NCBI RefSeq assembly: GCF_031326205.1
Contig: NZ_CP133721.1
Location: 558,001-622,000 of the forward strand
Length of the DNA: 64,000 nucleotides
Direction: 5' to 3'
Source: Flavobacterium sp. 20NA77.7
Lineage (GTDB): Bacteria; Bacteroidota; Bacteroidia; Flavobacteriales; Flavobacteriaceae
This document shows, piece by piece, positions 40,252 through 49,400 of this stretch; position 1 is the first letter of the stretch, and every line of letters begins with the position of its first letter. A model generated the notes under the pieces. That model had not been told where the DNA came from. It saw only the letters and a program-made list of their open reading frames with translations, and ran no database searches. A program made the position numbers and the translations under genes.

Positions 40252-40746
40252 ATGATTTCAATACACCGAGTTGCACTAACAGAGTTACCCATTATCCAAC
40301 ATTTGGCACATGAAATTTGGCCACAAACCTATGCGGCTATTTTGTCTGTTGCACAATTAGAGTATATGTTAGCGAAGTTTTATGCATTAGATGTATTAGA
40401 AAAGCAACTGGAAAAAGGGCAACAATTTTTTCTGGCTGAAGAAAATGGTTTTCCAGTTGGGTTTTTAGCTATTGAACATGATTGTAAGGCTTCTCTGCTT
40501 ACAAAAATTCATAAATTGTATGTCTTGCATTCGTGCCAAGGAAAAGGCATTGGTAAGCAGTTAATTGATTTTGCAAGTACGGAGGCAAAAGGACACAAAC
40601 AAAAAGGTTTGTTTTTAAATGTAAATAAATACAATTCGGCGCAATTGTTTTATGCTAAATTGGGTTTTTCGATTATACAAGAAGAAGTTATTCCAATAGG
40701 GAATGGTTATGTAATGGATGATTATGTAATGCAATTGTTGTTTTAG
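40252..40746 (+). CDS. GNAT-family N-acetyltransferase
   Basis: The 164-residue protein transfers an acetyl group from acetyl-CoA to an unknown amine. The acetyl-CoA-binding signature is LYVLHSCQGKGIGKQLID (Q/RxxGxG/A type), with the preceding strand GFLAIEHD and the C-terminal FLNVNKYNSAQLFYAKLGF. The N-terminal EIWPQTYAAIL segment is typical of a common Bacteroidota GNAT subgroup. Its last 4 bp overlap the convergent minus-strand membrane-protein gene. A TAnnTTTG box at 40225-40232 gives a leader of about 14 nt. Confidence 0.9.
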   Translation: MISIHRVALTELPIIQHLAHEIWPQTYAAILSVAQLEYMLAKFYALDVLEKQLEKGQQFFLAEENGFPVGFLAIEHDCKASLLTKIHKLYVLHSCQGKGIGKQLIDFASTEAKGHKQKGLFLNVNKYNSAQLFYAKLGFSIIQEEVIPIGNGYVMDDYVMQLLF

Positions 40747-41231
40747 TCTTGTTTGATTTTGGTGTAGTATTTTTTGATGGAAAACAAGGTAAAAAGCAAC
40801 CAAAATTCTACAAGTAGTAGCTTGGATAAGCCTATAAATTCTATGGTGTATAAATAGACTGCAATCAAAATAAATAACACATTTTGAAACCCAGCAAATA
40901 AAACGCCTAGTTTGTTCTTTTTGTGATAATAATAAGTAGCTACTACGGATAGTGCAAAAATAAAAAGCAAAACTAATTGAGTAAAAAGCGTTTCCGATTT
41001 TAAACTTAAAGTGAGTAACAGTAAAGAAGAAAGAAGTAAAAATAAAAACCCTGGAAAAAAGGATAAACTATTATCGCTGTTGTTGTGTAAAGTATCAAAA
41101 TGTTTTGAAAAAGGTTGTAGTTCTTCTGCTGTAAAACCTTCTCTTTTTAACAATTCAAAAGCAACTTTTTTAGAATAATTTCCTTTTAAATACTTGTTTA
41201 TTTCTGTTTCAATATCTTTTTTTGGTGTCAT
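40743..41231 (-). CDS. Hypothetical four-span membrane protein
   Basis: I do not recognise a family. The 162-residue protein has a polar N-terminal helical part (about 1-50, with INKYLKGNYSKKVAFELLKREG, resembling a short three-helix lead) and four hydrophobic segments: about 56-75 (SFFPGFLFLLLSSLLLLTL), 82-100, 108-128 and 132-150, ending in a basic tail. It is 4 bp downstream of rluF on the same strand and probably co-transcribed. It overlaps the GNAT stop codon by 4 bp. Confidence 0.7.
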   Translation of the reverse strand: MTPKKDIETEINKYLKGNYSKKVAFELLKREGFTAEELQPFSKHFDTLHNNSDNSLSFFPGFLFLLLSSLLLLTLSLKSETLFTQLVLLFIFALSVVATYYYHKKNKLGVLFAGFQNVLFILIAVYLYTIEFIGLSKLLLVEFWLLFTLFSIKKYYTKIKQD

Positions 41232-41235
41232 ATAA

Positions 41236-42024
41236 TTATCTATTTCTTTTATCGTAGTTTCGAGAACCGTAGTTTGTTTTTACTCCTTTGGGAATACTTG
41301 CTTCTTCGGTCTTACTTGAAGGGGCAATAAGTTCGTTTAACTGTTTGATTTCTTCGGATGTTAAATGGCGGTATTTTCCAACAGGCACATCTAATGAAAT
41401 GTTGATTATTCTAATTCTTTTTAAAGCCAAAACGTCATAGCCTAAATAATCACACATTCTACGAATTTGTCTATTTAAACCTTGCGTAAGGACAATTTTA
41501 AAAACAGTATTGCTAATGCGTGCTACGCTACATTTTCTTGTTATAGTGTCCAAAATAGGTAAGCCGTCGCCCATGCGTTGAATGAACTCGTCAGTTATGG
41601 GTTTGTCAACCGTCACAATATATTCTTTTTCGTGATTGTTTCTAGCGCGAAGAATTTTATTTACAATATCGCCATCATTCGTCATGAAAATTAATCCTTC
41701 ACTAGCTTTGTCTAAACGTCCAATGGGGAATATTCGTTCCGGATAAGCAATGAAATCAATAATGTTGTCTTTCGTTTTTTGATTCGTAGTACATTCAATA
41801 CCTACCGGTTTGTTAAATGCTAAATAAAGGTGTTCTTTCTGGTTGTTTGTAATTGTTTTCCCGTTTACAACAACTTCGTCACCTGGTTCAACTTTTGTGC
41901 CTAATTCTGGAATTTTGCCATTGATGGTAATGCGACCTTGTTCCAAAAGTTTATCTGCTTCTCTGCGAGAGCAAAATCCACATTCAGATAAATATTTATT
42001 AATACGTATACCTCGTTCTTCCAT
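41236..42024 (-). CDS. rluF: 23S rRNA pseudouridine synthase, RluF type
   Basis: RluF converts U2604 (E. coli numbering) of 23S rRNA to pseudouridine. An S4 RNA-binding domain (IRINKYLSECGFCSRREADK, with QGRITING) precedes the RsuA/RluB/E/F catalytic domain with the catalytic Asp in FPIGRLDKASEGLIF and the closing LNRQIRRMCDYLGY. I start at ATG 42024 (MEERGIRINKYLS, 262 residues). A TTG at 42060 in frame would add 12 residues, but it coincides with the -33 box of a promoter whose -7 box is CAAAAGTA on the plus strand (42030-42037). The message would then be almost leaderless. Confidence 0.87.
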   Translation of the reverse strand: MEERGIRINKYLSECGFCSRREADKLLEQGRITINGKIPELGTKVEPGDEVVVNGKTITNNQKEHLYLAFNKPVGIECTTNQKTKDNIIDFIAYPERIFPIGRLDKASEGLIFMTNDGDIVNKILRARNNHEKEYIVTVDKPITDEFIQRMGDGLPILDTITRKCSVARISNTVFKIVLTQGLNRQIRRMCDYLGYDVLALKRIRIINISLDVPVGKYRHLTSEEIKQLNELIAPSSKTEEASIPKGVKTNYGSRNYDKRNR

Positions 42025-42029
42025 AGTCA

Positions 42030-42060
42030 CAAAAGTAGTTTTTTTAGTAATTGTTTTCAA
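42030..42060 (-). promoter_or_regulatory. rluF promoter (TTG-20-TACTTTTG) abutting the upstream terminator
   Basis: On the minus strand TTG (42060-42058) is followed after 20 bp by TACTTTTG (42037-42030), a full Bacteroidota promoter. Its TTG is the end of the T tract of the terminator at 42059-42086. Transcription would begin at about 42024, the A of the ATG. Confidence 0.65.
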
Positions 42061-42086
42061 AAAAAAATCCCGAATAAATCGGGATT
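42059..42086 (-). terminator. Intrinsic terminator of the Nif3-zinc-ribbon pair
   Basis: Read on the minus strand, AATCCCGA and TCGGGATT form an 8-bp stem with a 5-nt loop, followed by a run of nine T. It lies 8 bp after the stop codon of the coiled-coil gene. Confidence 0.85.
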
Positions 42087-42093
42087 CTGTATC

Positions 42094-42873
42094 TTACATT
42101 TTAGAAAATAATTGCTCCATTTTTTGTCTTTCTTCATCTGCTAAAGCGCTATCGACTAAAATTCTTCCACTATGCTCATCCGTAATGATTTTTTTTCTAC
42201 CTGCAATTTCCATTTGTGTTTGTGGTGGAATAGTGAAGAATGATCCAGCAGATGCACCTCTCTCAATAGATACAACAGCTAATCCATTTCTTACGTTAGT
42301 TCTAATTCTATCGTAAGCTTCTAATAAACGTGCTTCAATTTTTCCTCTAAATTCTTCAGACTTACTTAATAAGAAGTTTTCTTCTTTTTCAGTTTCAGAC
42401 ATAATATCGCTTAATTCAGCTTTTTTATGTTTCAAATGATTTTCTTTAGAAGCTAGTCTTTCTTTTGTTTCAGTAACGATAGCTTTTTTACCTTCTAAAG
42501 AAGCTTTCATTTCTTTGATATGTTTTTCAGCTAATTGAATTTCTAATTCTTGAAATTCAATTTCTTTAGATAAAGAGTTGAATTCTCTATTGTTACGAAC
42601 ATTCTTTTGTTGATCTGTGTATTTTTTAATTGAAGCTTTGTGGTCTTCAATATTATTTTTTTTCTCTTTGATTAAGTTGTCAATGTTTTCTAAATCTTCA
42701 TTTAACTTATCTAAACGTTTTGAAAGACCAGTTACTTCGTCTTCTAAATCTTCAACTTCTAAAGGTAGTTCACCTCTCACATTTCTGATTTCATCAATTT
42801 TAGAATCAATAAGTTGTAAAGAGTATATTGCTCTTAATTTTTCTTCTACGTTTAGTTCTTTTTTGTTTGCCAT
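42094..42873 (-). CDS. Coiled-coil protein with a degenerate (Cys-free) C4 zinc ribbon
   Basis: The family has a long N-terminal coiled-coil hairpin (about 35-185, with NNREFNSLSKEIEFQ) and a C-terminal zinc ribbon, usually CxGC...IPPQ...CExCGRIL. In this 259-residue protein the fold context remains (FFTIPPQTQMEI, about 212-223; SGRILVD, 235-241), but all four ligands are replaced (ASAGS and DEHSG) and the protein has no Cys at all, so it cannot bind zinc this way. Related proteins are described as nucleic-acid-binding or regulatory; the function here is uncertain. It is 5 bp downstream of the Nif3-like gene and co-transcribed with it. Confidence 0.85.
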   Translation of the reverse strand: MANKKELNVEEKLRAIYSLQLIDSKIDEIRNVRGELPLEVEDLEDEVTGLSKRLDKLNEDLENIDNLIKEKKNNIEDHKASIKKYTDQQKNVRNNREFNSLSKEIEFQELEIQLAEKHIKEMKASLEGKKAIVTETKERLASKENHLKHKKAELSDIMSETEKEENFLLSKSEEFRGKIEARLLEAYDRIRTNVRNGLAVVSIERGASAGSFFTIPPQTQMEIAGRKKIITDEHSGRILVDSALADEERQKMEQLFSKM

Positions 42874-42878
42874 GATTG

Positions 42879-43973
42879 TTAAAAATATTTAACCGGATTT
42901 GTATTTACTTCTGATAAAATGATTGCAAAATTAGTGATTTTTTCTTTAAGATAATCAACAATATAATTTTTTGTAAATCTTTCGCTTTCAAAGTGACCAA
43001 TATCAGCTAAAAGTAATTGATTTTCAGCTTCATAAAATTGATGATATTTTAAATCAGCAGTTAAAAAAGCATCAGCACCTTCTCGAATTGCCTGTGGAAT
43101 AGCAAAACTTCCGCTGCCGCCTAAAACAGCTACTTTTTTTATGGGTTTATTTAAAAATGTGCTATGTCTAATGCCTCCACATTGCATTTTTTCTTTGACT
43201 AACTGAAGAAAATCATTTTCGGATAGCGGAGTATCCAATTCACCAATCATGCCTAAACCTATATTTTGATGTTTATTTTCTAATTGGTATAATTCATAAG
43301 CCACTTCTTCATAGATGTGATTTTTGAATAATGCATTTAAAATTTTTCCTTCTAAATGTTTTTCAAAAGTGACTTCAATTTTTATTTCTTCTGATTCTAC
43401 AAATTCAAATTGATTACCAAATACGGGATTACTATGTTCATTTCCCATATAAGTCCCAAGACCTTTTGTGTTAAAACTACAATTTTCATAATTGCCTATG
43501 GCACCAGCTCCAGCATTAAATAAGGCGTTTCTAACGGTATCGGCGTTTTCAAGTGGGGCATAGGTAATTAATTTGTGTATATAGTTTGTCTTTGGAATTA
43601 AAATTTTACCGGTTTTTATCCCTAAAGCGTTACAAAATAGTTTGTTTACACCTTCTGGGTGATTGTCTAGTGCAGTATGAACGGCATATATGGCGATGTT
43701 GTTTTGAATCGCTTTTACAATAGCTCGTTCTACGTAAGTAGCACCCGTAATTTTTTTTAATCCCGAAAATAAAATGGGGTGAAAGCAAACAATTAGGTTA
43801 CATTTTTTAGCAATGGCTTCATCAATGACTTCTTCTAATGCGTCATGAGTGACTAAAACACCACTGATATCTTGATTTTTGTTTCCCACTAGAAGCCCTA
43901 CATTGTCAAAATCTTCGGCATATCCTAGTGGTGCCATTTCTTCTAAAACGGAAAGAATATCAGTTAATTTCAT
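42879..43973 (-). CDS. Nif3-like dinuclear metal centre protein
   Basis: The 364-residue protein of the NIF3/YbgI family forms hexameric toroids with a two-metal site; the biochemical role is unsettled, and annotation as GTP cyclohydrolase I type 2 is tradition rather than proof. It shows EDFDNVGLLVG (about 20-30), VCFHPILFSG with a metal-ligand His, GIKTGKILIPK and the C-terminal ADIGHFESE, which provides further His/Glu ligands. The middle (about 125-235) is the inserted PII-like domain of the long form. It heads the minus-strand pair with the coiled-coil gene and is divergent from lpxK. Confidence 0.9.
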   Translation of the reverse strand: MKLTDILSVLEEMAPLGYAEDFDNVGLLVGNKNQDISGVLVTHDALEEVIDEAIAKKCNLIVCFHPILFSGLKKITGATYVERAIVKAIQNNIAIYAVHTALDNHPEGVNKLFCNALGIKTGKILIPKTNYIHKLITYAPLENADTVRNALFNAGAGAIGNYENCSFNTKGLGTYMGNEHSNPVFGNQFEFVESEEIKIEVTFEKHLEGKILNALFKNHIYEEVAYELYQLENKHQNIGLGMIGELDTPLSENDFLQLVKEKMQCGGIRHSTFLNKPIKKVAVLGGSGSFAIPQAIREGADAFLTADLKYHQFYEAENQLLLADIGHFESERFTKNYIVDYLKEKITNFAIILSEVNTNPVKYF

Positions 43974-44058
43974 GGTTTAAAATAAAAAAGTAGTGCAAAT
44001 TAATCTAAATCATGACATAAAAAAATAAAAAAGTGATAAAATTTAGTAATTTCGTGCA

Positions 44059-45069
44059 ATGAATTTAGTTAGAAAAATACTATTCCCTGTGTCCATCATT
44101 TATTGGTTAGTCACATTTATTCGAAATTGGCTATATGATAAAGGTGTTTTTAAAAGCACATCTTTTGATGTGCCAGTTATTGCTGTTGGAAATTTAAGTG
44201 TAGGTGGAACGGGAAAGACACCTCAGATAGAATATTTAATAGACTTGTTAGCAGATACGTATAAAGTTGCTGTTTTGAGTAGAGGATATAAGCGTAAATC
44301 GAAAGGGTTTGTGCTAGCTGATGAGCAGGCTACAGCAGAGTCGATTGGCGATGAACCTTTCCAGTTCTTTACTAAATTTAAAGATAAATGTTTGGTTGCT
44401 GTTGATGCGGATAGAAGAAACGCAATTAATGCTCTAATGAACTTACCTAATAAACCTGATGTTATACTATTAGATGATGCGTTTCAACATAGAAAGGTGA
44501 AAGGAGGGTTTTATATATTGTTAACGGCTTATAATGATTTATTTGTAGATGATTTTATTTTGCCCTTTGGTAATTTAAGAGAGCCTTCTTTAGGTAAAAA
44601 AAGAGCAGACATTGTTGTGGTTACAAAGTGTCCAACTAATTTAGACGGGCTACAACAACAAAATATAATAGATAAATTACAAGTTGAATGTCCTGTTTTT
44701 TTTAGCTCTATTGTGTATGATGATTTTGTTTACAACAATGTGTCAAAAATAAATGTAGAAGCCATTAAAAATGAAAGTAAATTGCTTGTTGCAGGGATTG
44801 CAAATCCAACACCTTTTTTTGATTATTTGCAGGATAAAAACGATCAACTTTTAACCTATCCTGATCATTATTTTTTTACAAAAAATGATTGTATTAAAAT
44901 AGCTGAAAAAGCAACTACTAAAAAAATTGTTACAACAGAGAAAGATTTTGTAAGATTGAATGGGTTACTGCCTCAAAATCAACTGTTTTATCTTCCAATA
45001 AAATTAAAAATTCTTAAAAAATCTGATTTTGATACCGTGATTTTCAATTGTATAAATGTAAATAATTAA
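44059..45069 (+). CDS. lpxK: Tetraacyldisaccharide 4'-kinase
   Basis: LpxK phosphorylates the 4' position of the lipid A disaccharide precursor at the inner membrane. The 336-residue protein has an N-terminal hydrophobic segment (FPVSIIYWLVTFIRNWLYD), the Walker A motif VGNLSVGGTGKTP (about 44-56), RGYKRKSKGF and the LLDDAFQHR motif. It is alone on its strand. A near-consensus TAATTTCG (44047-44054) ends only 4 bp before the ATG, suggesting a leaderless message. Confidence 0.94.
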   Translation: MNLVRKILFPVSIIYWLVTFIRNWLYDKGVFKSTSFDVPVIAVGNLSVGGTGKTPQIEYLIDLLADTYKVAVLSRGYKRKSKGFVLADEQATAESIGDEPFQFFTKFKDKCLVAVDADRRNAINALMNLPNKPDVILLDDAFQHRKVKGGFYILLTAYNDLFVDDFILPFGNLREPSLGKKRADIVVVTKCPTNLDGLQQQNIIDKLQVECPVFFSSIVYDDFVYNNVSKINVEAIKNESKLLVAGIANPTPFFDYLQDKNDQLLTYPDHYFFTKNDCIKIAEKATTKKIVTTEKDFVRLNGLLPQNQLFYLPIKLKILKKSDFDTVIFNCINVNN

Positions 45070-45200
45070 TTAATGAATTTTTACATATAATTGAATTTTC
45101 TGATTTTTTTTGCTTTATTTTTTGTTATTTTTTTAATATTCTATAACTTTTTATTTGTAAGTAATTATTTAGCAATAACACATCTTAATGCGTATTGTTT

Positions 45201-45234
45201 TTGTTTATTTAATAGATTCTTCTAATTATATTTG
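45201..45234 (+). promoter_or_regulatory. Promoter of surface cassette 1 (TTG-23-TATATTTG)
   Basis: TTG 45201-45203 and TATATTTG 45227-45234 followed by CAT. The same TATATTTGCAT and following T-rich stretch occur at 62952 before the second cassette. The remaining gap from lpxK (45070-45200) is very AT-rich and shows no terminator-grade hairpin. Confidence 0.6.
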
Positions 45235-45287
45235 CATGTTAATTTTTTAATCTTTTATTAGAGAGGTTAACATAATAATAATTAATA

Positions 45288-45767
45288 ATGCGGATATTTA
45301 TTATAGTTATGTTGTTATCTGTAGGCAATGTTGTTTATGGTCAACAGCTTCATCATGAGATGTTAAGTTCCCAAGGGGGCAGTTCAGTTACATCAAGTGG
45401 TTATTTAGTTCGTTATACGGTTGGTCAACAATCGGTTACGGGTACTTCTACAACAGGTTATGTTGTTCAGCAAGGTTTTCAGCAAAGTAATTGGGGAAGA
45501 ATACTTTCACAGAATACAATTTCTGTTGTTACTACTGTTTATCCAAATCCGTTTGTTGATTTGGTTAAATTTTCCTTTTCAAGTTCCCCGGGTAGTACTA
45601 TCGATGTTTTAGTTTTTGATATTTTAGGTCGTTTGGTTCATTCGGAGTCGGTACAAAATGATTCGAATTTAATTTCGCTAGATTTAAAAAAATTATCCAG
45701 TGCTGAATATTTAGTAAAACTATCTTCAGGAAGCTATATTCATTCAGCAAAAATTATAAAACAATGA
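45288..45767 (+). CDS. Small T9SS type A sorting-domain protein, cassette 1 copy
   Basis: The 159-residue exported protein has signal peptide MRIFIIVMLLSVGNVVYGQQ, a short repeat-like region seen in many Bacteroidota secreted proteins (SSQGGSSVTSSG, VGQQSVTGTST, VVQQGFQQSNW), and a T9SS sorting domain from about residue 83 (TVYPNPFVDLVKF, VFDILGRLV, LSSAEYLVKL). It is little more than a sorting domain with a short head. Its stop overlaps the start of the beta-barrel gene (ATGA), so the two are translationally coupled. A nearly identical copy is at 63017. Role unknown; possibly a surface-exposed adaptor of the cassette. Confidence 0.85.
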   Translation: MRIFIIVMLLSVGNVVYGQQLHHEMLSSQGGSSVTSSGYLVRYTVGQQSVTGTSTTGYVVQQGFQQSNWGRILSQNTISVVTTVYPNPFVDLVKFSFSSSPGSTIDVLVFDILGRLVHSESVQNDSNLISLDLKKLSSAEYLVKLSSGSYIHSAKIIKQ

Positions 45768-46402
45768 TGCAAAGAGTTATGTTGATTTTGGTTTTACTAG
45801 TAAGCCAATCTCTATTTTCACAGGAGTTATTTTTCAATTTAGGGAGTAATTCTACGGTTTACAATTACAAAAATTCCTTAGGTCAATCTAATCCTAATTT
45901 ACGTTCTTCTACAGGTTCTTTTTATGAATTTGGTTATGAGTTTTTATTTGGAGGAGCAAGTTCTAGTATGGAAAGTAATTTTTCTTATGCTGCCAGTTTG
46001 ACCTTAAATCAATTTAATGCAAAAGGTGGAGATTTTAATAACACGTATTCTTGGAATACGAGTTATTTAGGTATACAGAATGCTGTTTTGGGTACGGTAG
46101 TGCGTTCTTCTAAAAACACTTTTGTTGTTAAGCTTAAAGCAGGCTTGAATACAAGTACTATTGTTAAAGGGGAACAAACCCTTAACAATATGGTTTATGA
46201 TATTAAGAATCATTCCGAGTTTAAAGGCTTGTTAGTACAACCTATGGGTGGAGTTGATTTACGATTAGAGCTTACCGAATCTATTTTATTAAGTGCAGGA
46301 TATAATTATTCTAAAGCCTTTAATGTTTCGAATAAATCCTCGGAGAAATTAGGTTTTTCAACCCATCAAATTCAATTAGGTCTTCATTATAATATAAATT
46401 AA
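45473..46402 (+). repeat. Cassette head duplication, copy 1
   Basis: From about 45473 through the barrel gene the DNA is nearly identical to 63202-64000, 17.73 kb downstream. The upstream part of the small T9SS gene (signal peptide) is clearly more diverged. Only scattered single-base changes are visible in the shared part. Confidence 0.9.
45764..46402 (+). CDS. Small outer-membrane beta-barrel protein, cassette 1 copy
   Basis: I cannot assign a named family. The 212-residue protein has signal peptide MMQRVMLILVLLVSQSLFSQ and then alternating strands with Tyr/Phe girdles (FYEFGYEFLFGG, NTYSWNTSYLGIQ, TFVVKLKAGLNT, VDLRLELTESILLSAGYNYS) ending in HQIQLGLHYNIN, the pattern of an 8- to 10-stranded outer-membrane barrel. 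It is much shorter than the PorP/SprF proteins that accompany type B T9SS substrates. Coupled to the small T9SS gene by a 4-bp overlap and followed after 11 bp by the giant fibre gene. A truncated near-identical copy is at 63493. Confidence 0.75.
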   Translation: MMQRVMLILVLLVSQSLFSQELFFNLGSNSTVYNYKNSLGQSNPNLRSSTGSFYEFGYEFLFGGASSSMESNFSYAASLTLNQFNAKGGDFNNTYSWNTSYLGIQNAVLGTVVRSSKNTFVVKLKAGLNTSTIVKGEQTLNNMVYDIKNHSEFKGLLVQPMGGVDLRLELTESILLSAGYNYSKAFNVSNKSSEKLGFSTHQIQLGLHYNIN

Positions 46403-46413
46403 GAAAGAAAAGA

Positions 46414-49400
46414 ATGAGAAAGATATATTTATTTTTAGTAGTACTGGTATCGTTTGTTGGATTTGCTCAAAATGGCATTTCCTACCAGGCATTAATAGTA
46501 AATCCTGCTGGCGAGCAATTACCAGGAGTTAATAATACAAATACCCCTTTATCAAACAAATTGGTTTGTTTACGTTTTGCTATAATTGATCATACAAATC
46601 AAATAGAATACCTAGAAACTCAGAAAGTGACTACAGATGCTTATGGTATTGTGAATTTAGTTATTGGTACAGGTCAACAAGTAGGAGGGTATGCGTCTAC
46701 CTTTTCGAATGTTGTTTGGGGTAATAATCCAAAAAGTTTACGTGTTGAATTAGATGTTAATGGTATTTGTACCTATTTTACAACGATAAGTAATCAACCT
46801 TTCACCTATGTTCCTTTTGCGTATTATGCGGCCAATACTGATGTTGAAAATGCTACTACCATTAGTACAGGTTTGGTTCAATTGGCAGGAGATTTAGGCG
46901 GTGTTGGGACTACAGCTACTGCACCGATAATTTCAAATAATGCGATAACTACAGCAAAGTTAAATAATGGTGCTGTTACTCCGATAAAGATAGCTTCAGG
47001 AGCGAATAATACGGTTTTAGTTACTGATTCGACTGGGAATGTGGCTTGGATAGATAGCGCTTCGTTTGGTGCAGTTGCCGATCAAACCACGATTCAGGGA
47101 GCGGGAACAACAGCGAATCCCTTCAAAGTAAAAGATTTAGGAATCGTAACAAATAAAATTGCAGATTTAGCGGTGACTAATGCTAAATTAGCAGCAGATG
47201 CTGTAACCACTGATAAGATATTAGACGGGGAAGTTCAAACGGTTGATATTAAAAATTTAAATGTTACAACACCAAAACTTGCGGATGCTGCTGTAACTAC
47301 TGAAAAAATAGCTTCAGGCGGTAACAATAAAGTATTAGTAACTGACAATTCAGGTACAGTAGCATGGATTGATAAAGATGCTTTCGGTGTAATGGCAGAT
47401 CAAATTACTATTGAAGGCGCCGGTACAACAGCTAATCCATTCAAAGTAAAAGACTTAGGAATTGTAACAAATAAACTTGCAGATTTAGCAGTAACCAATG
47501 CTAAATTAGCAGCCGATGCTGTAACCACTGATAAGATATTAGATGGAGAAGTTCAAACAGCTGATATCAAAAATTTAAATGTAACTACTACTAAATTAGC
47601 TGATGCAGCAGTTACAACTTCAAAAATAGCTTCGGGTACAAATAATACCGTATTAGTTACTGACGCAACAGGTGCGGTGGCCTGGATAGATAGCGCCTCA
47701 TTTGGAGCAGTTGCCGATCAGACTACGATTCAGGGAGCCGGTACAACAACTAGTCCATTCAAAGTAAAAGATTTAGGAATCGTAACAAATAAAATTGCAG
47801 ATTTAGCAGTTACTAATGCTAAATTAGCAGCCGATGCTGTAACCACTGATAAGATATTAGATGGAGAAGTTCAAACAGCTGATATCAAAAATTTAAATGT
47901 AACTACTACTAAATTAGCTGATGCAGCAGTTACAACTTCAAAAATAGCTTCGGGTACAAATAATACCGTATTAGTTACTGACGCAACAGGTGCGGTGGCT
48001 TGGATAGATAGCGCTTCATTTGGAGCAGTTGCTGATATGACTTCCATTGAAGGAGCTGGTACAACTGCAAGTCCATTCAAAGTAAAAGATTTAGGGATAG
48101 TTACCAATAAAATTGCAACTGCTGCAGTAACACCGAATAAGATTGCACCAGGTTCTAATAATACTGTTTTAGTAACAGATTTTATGGGAAATGTAGCATG
48201 GATTGATAGCGGTTCTTTCGGTGCAGTTGCAGATATGACTTCTATCGAAGGTTTAGGTACTACTGCAAGTCCATTTAAAGTTAAGGATTTGGGAATAATT
48301 ACCGCTAAGTTAGCCGATGGCGCAGTGGTAACTTCTAAAATAGCTAATGCTGCGGTAACTACAACAAAAATAGCTTCTGGTGGAAATAGTAAAGTACTGG
48401 TTACAGATAATACAGGTGTAGTAGCATGGATTGATGCGACAGCGTTTGGAGCAGTAGCAGATATGAATACTATAGAAGGCTCAGGAACTACAGCAAGTCC
48501 CTTTAAAGTAAAAGACTTAGGTATAATCACAGCTAAATTAGCCGATGGCGCAGTTACAACAGTTAAAATTGCAGATTTGAATGTAACGACTTCAAAAATT
48601 GCGGATGCCAACGTAACTACTGCAAAGCTTGCTGATTTAAATGTTACTACCAATAAATTAGCTAATGCAGCCGTAACCACTACAAAGATAGCTTCAGGTG
48701 GAAATAGTAAAGTACTGGTGACAGATAATACAGGTGTAGTAGCATGGATTGACGCAACAGCCTTTGGAGCAGTGGCCGACATGAGTACCATAGAAGGCGC
48801 AGGAACTTCAGCAAGCCCCTTTAAAGTAAAAGATTTAGGTATCATTACTGCTAAAATCGCTGATAATGCTGTAACAACTGACAAAATTGCGGATTTAAAT
48901 GTAACAACAAATAAAGTAGCCAACAACGCCATCACCACTTCAAAGCTAGCGGATTTAAACGTAACGACTACCAAATTAGCTGATGCTGCGGTAACCACTA
49001 CAAAGATTGCATCAGGAGGTAACAATAAAGTATTGGTCACAGATAACACAGGCGCAGTAGCTTGGATAGACGGTACAGCTTTTGGGGCAGTAGCAGATCA
49101 AAGCACTATAGAAGGCGCAGGAACCACTGCAAGCCCATTTAAAGTAAAAGACTTAGGAATCATCACTGCTAAACTAGCCGATGGTGCAGTAACTACAATA
49201 AAAATAGCGGATGCCAATGTAACCACCGCTAAGATAGCAGACAGTAACATAACCACCGCAAAAATAGCAGATGCCAATGTTACCAATGCCAAATTAGCTA
49301 CCGATGCGGTTACTACAGGCAAAATATTAGACGGAACGATTATCGTAGATGATTTAGCAAACAACGCTGTTGAAACAGCAAAAATTAAAGATTTAAATGT

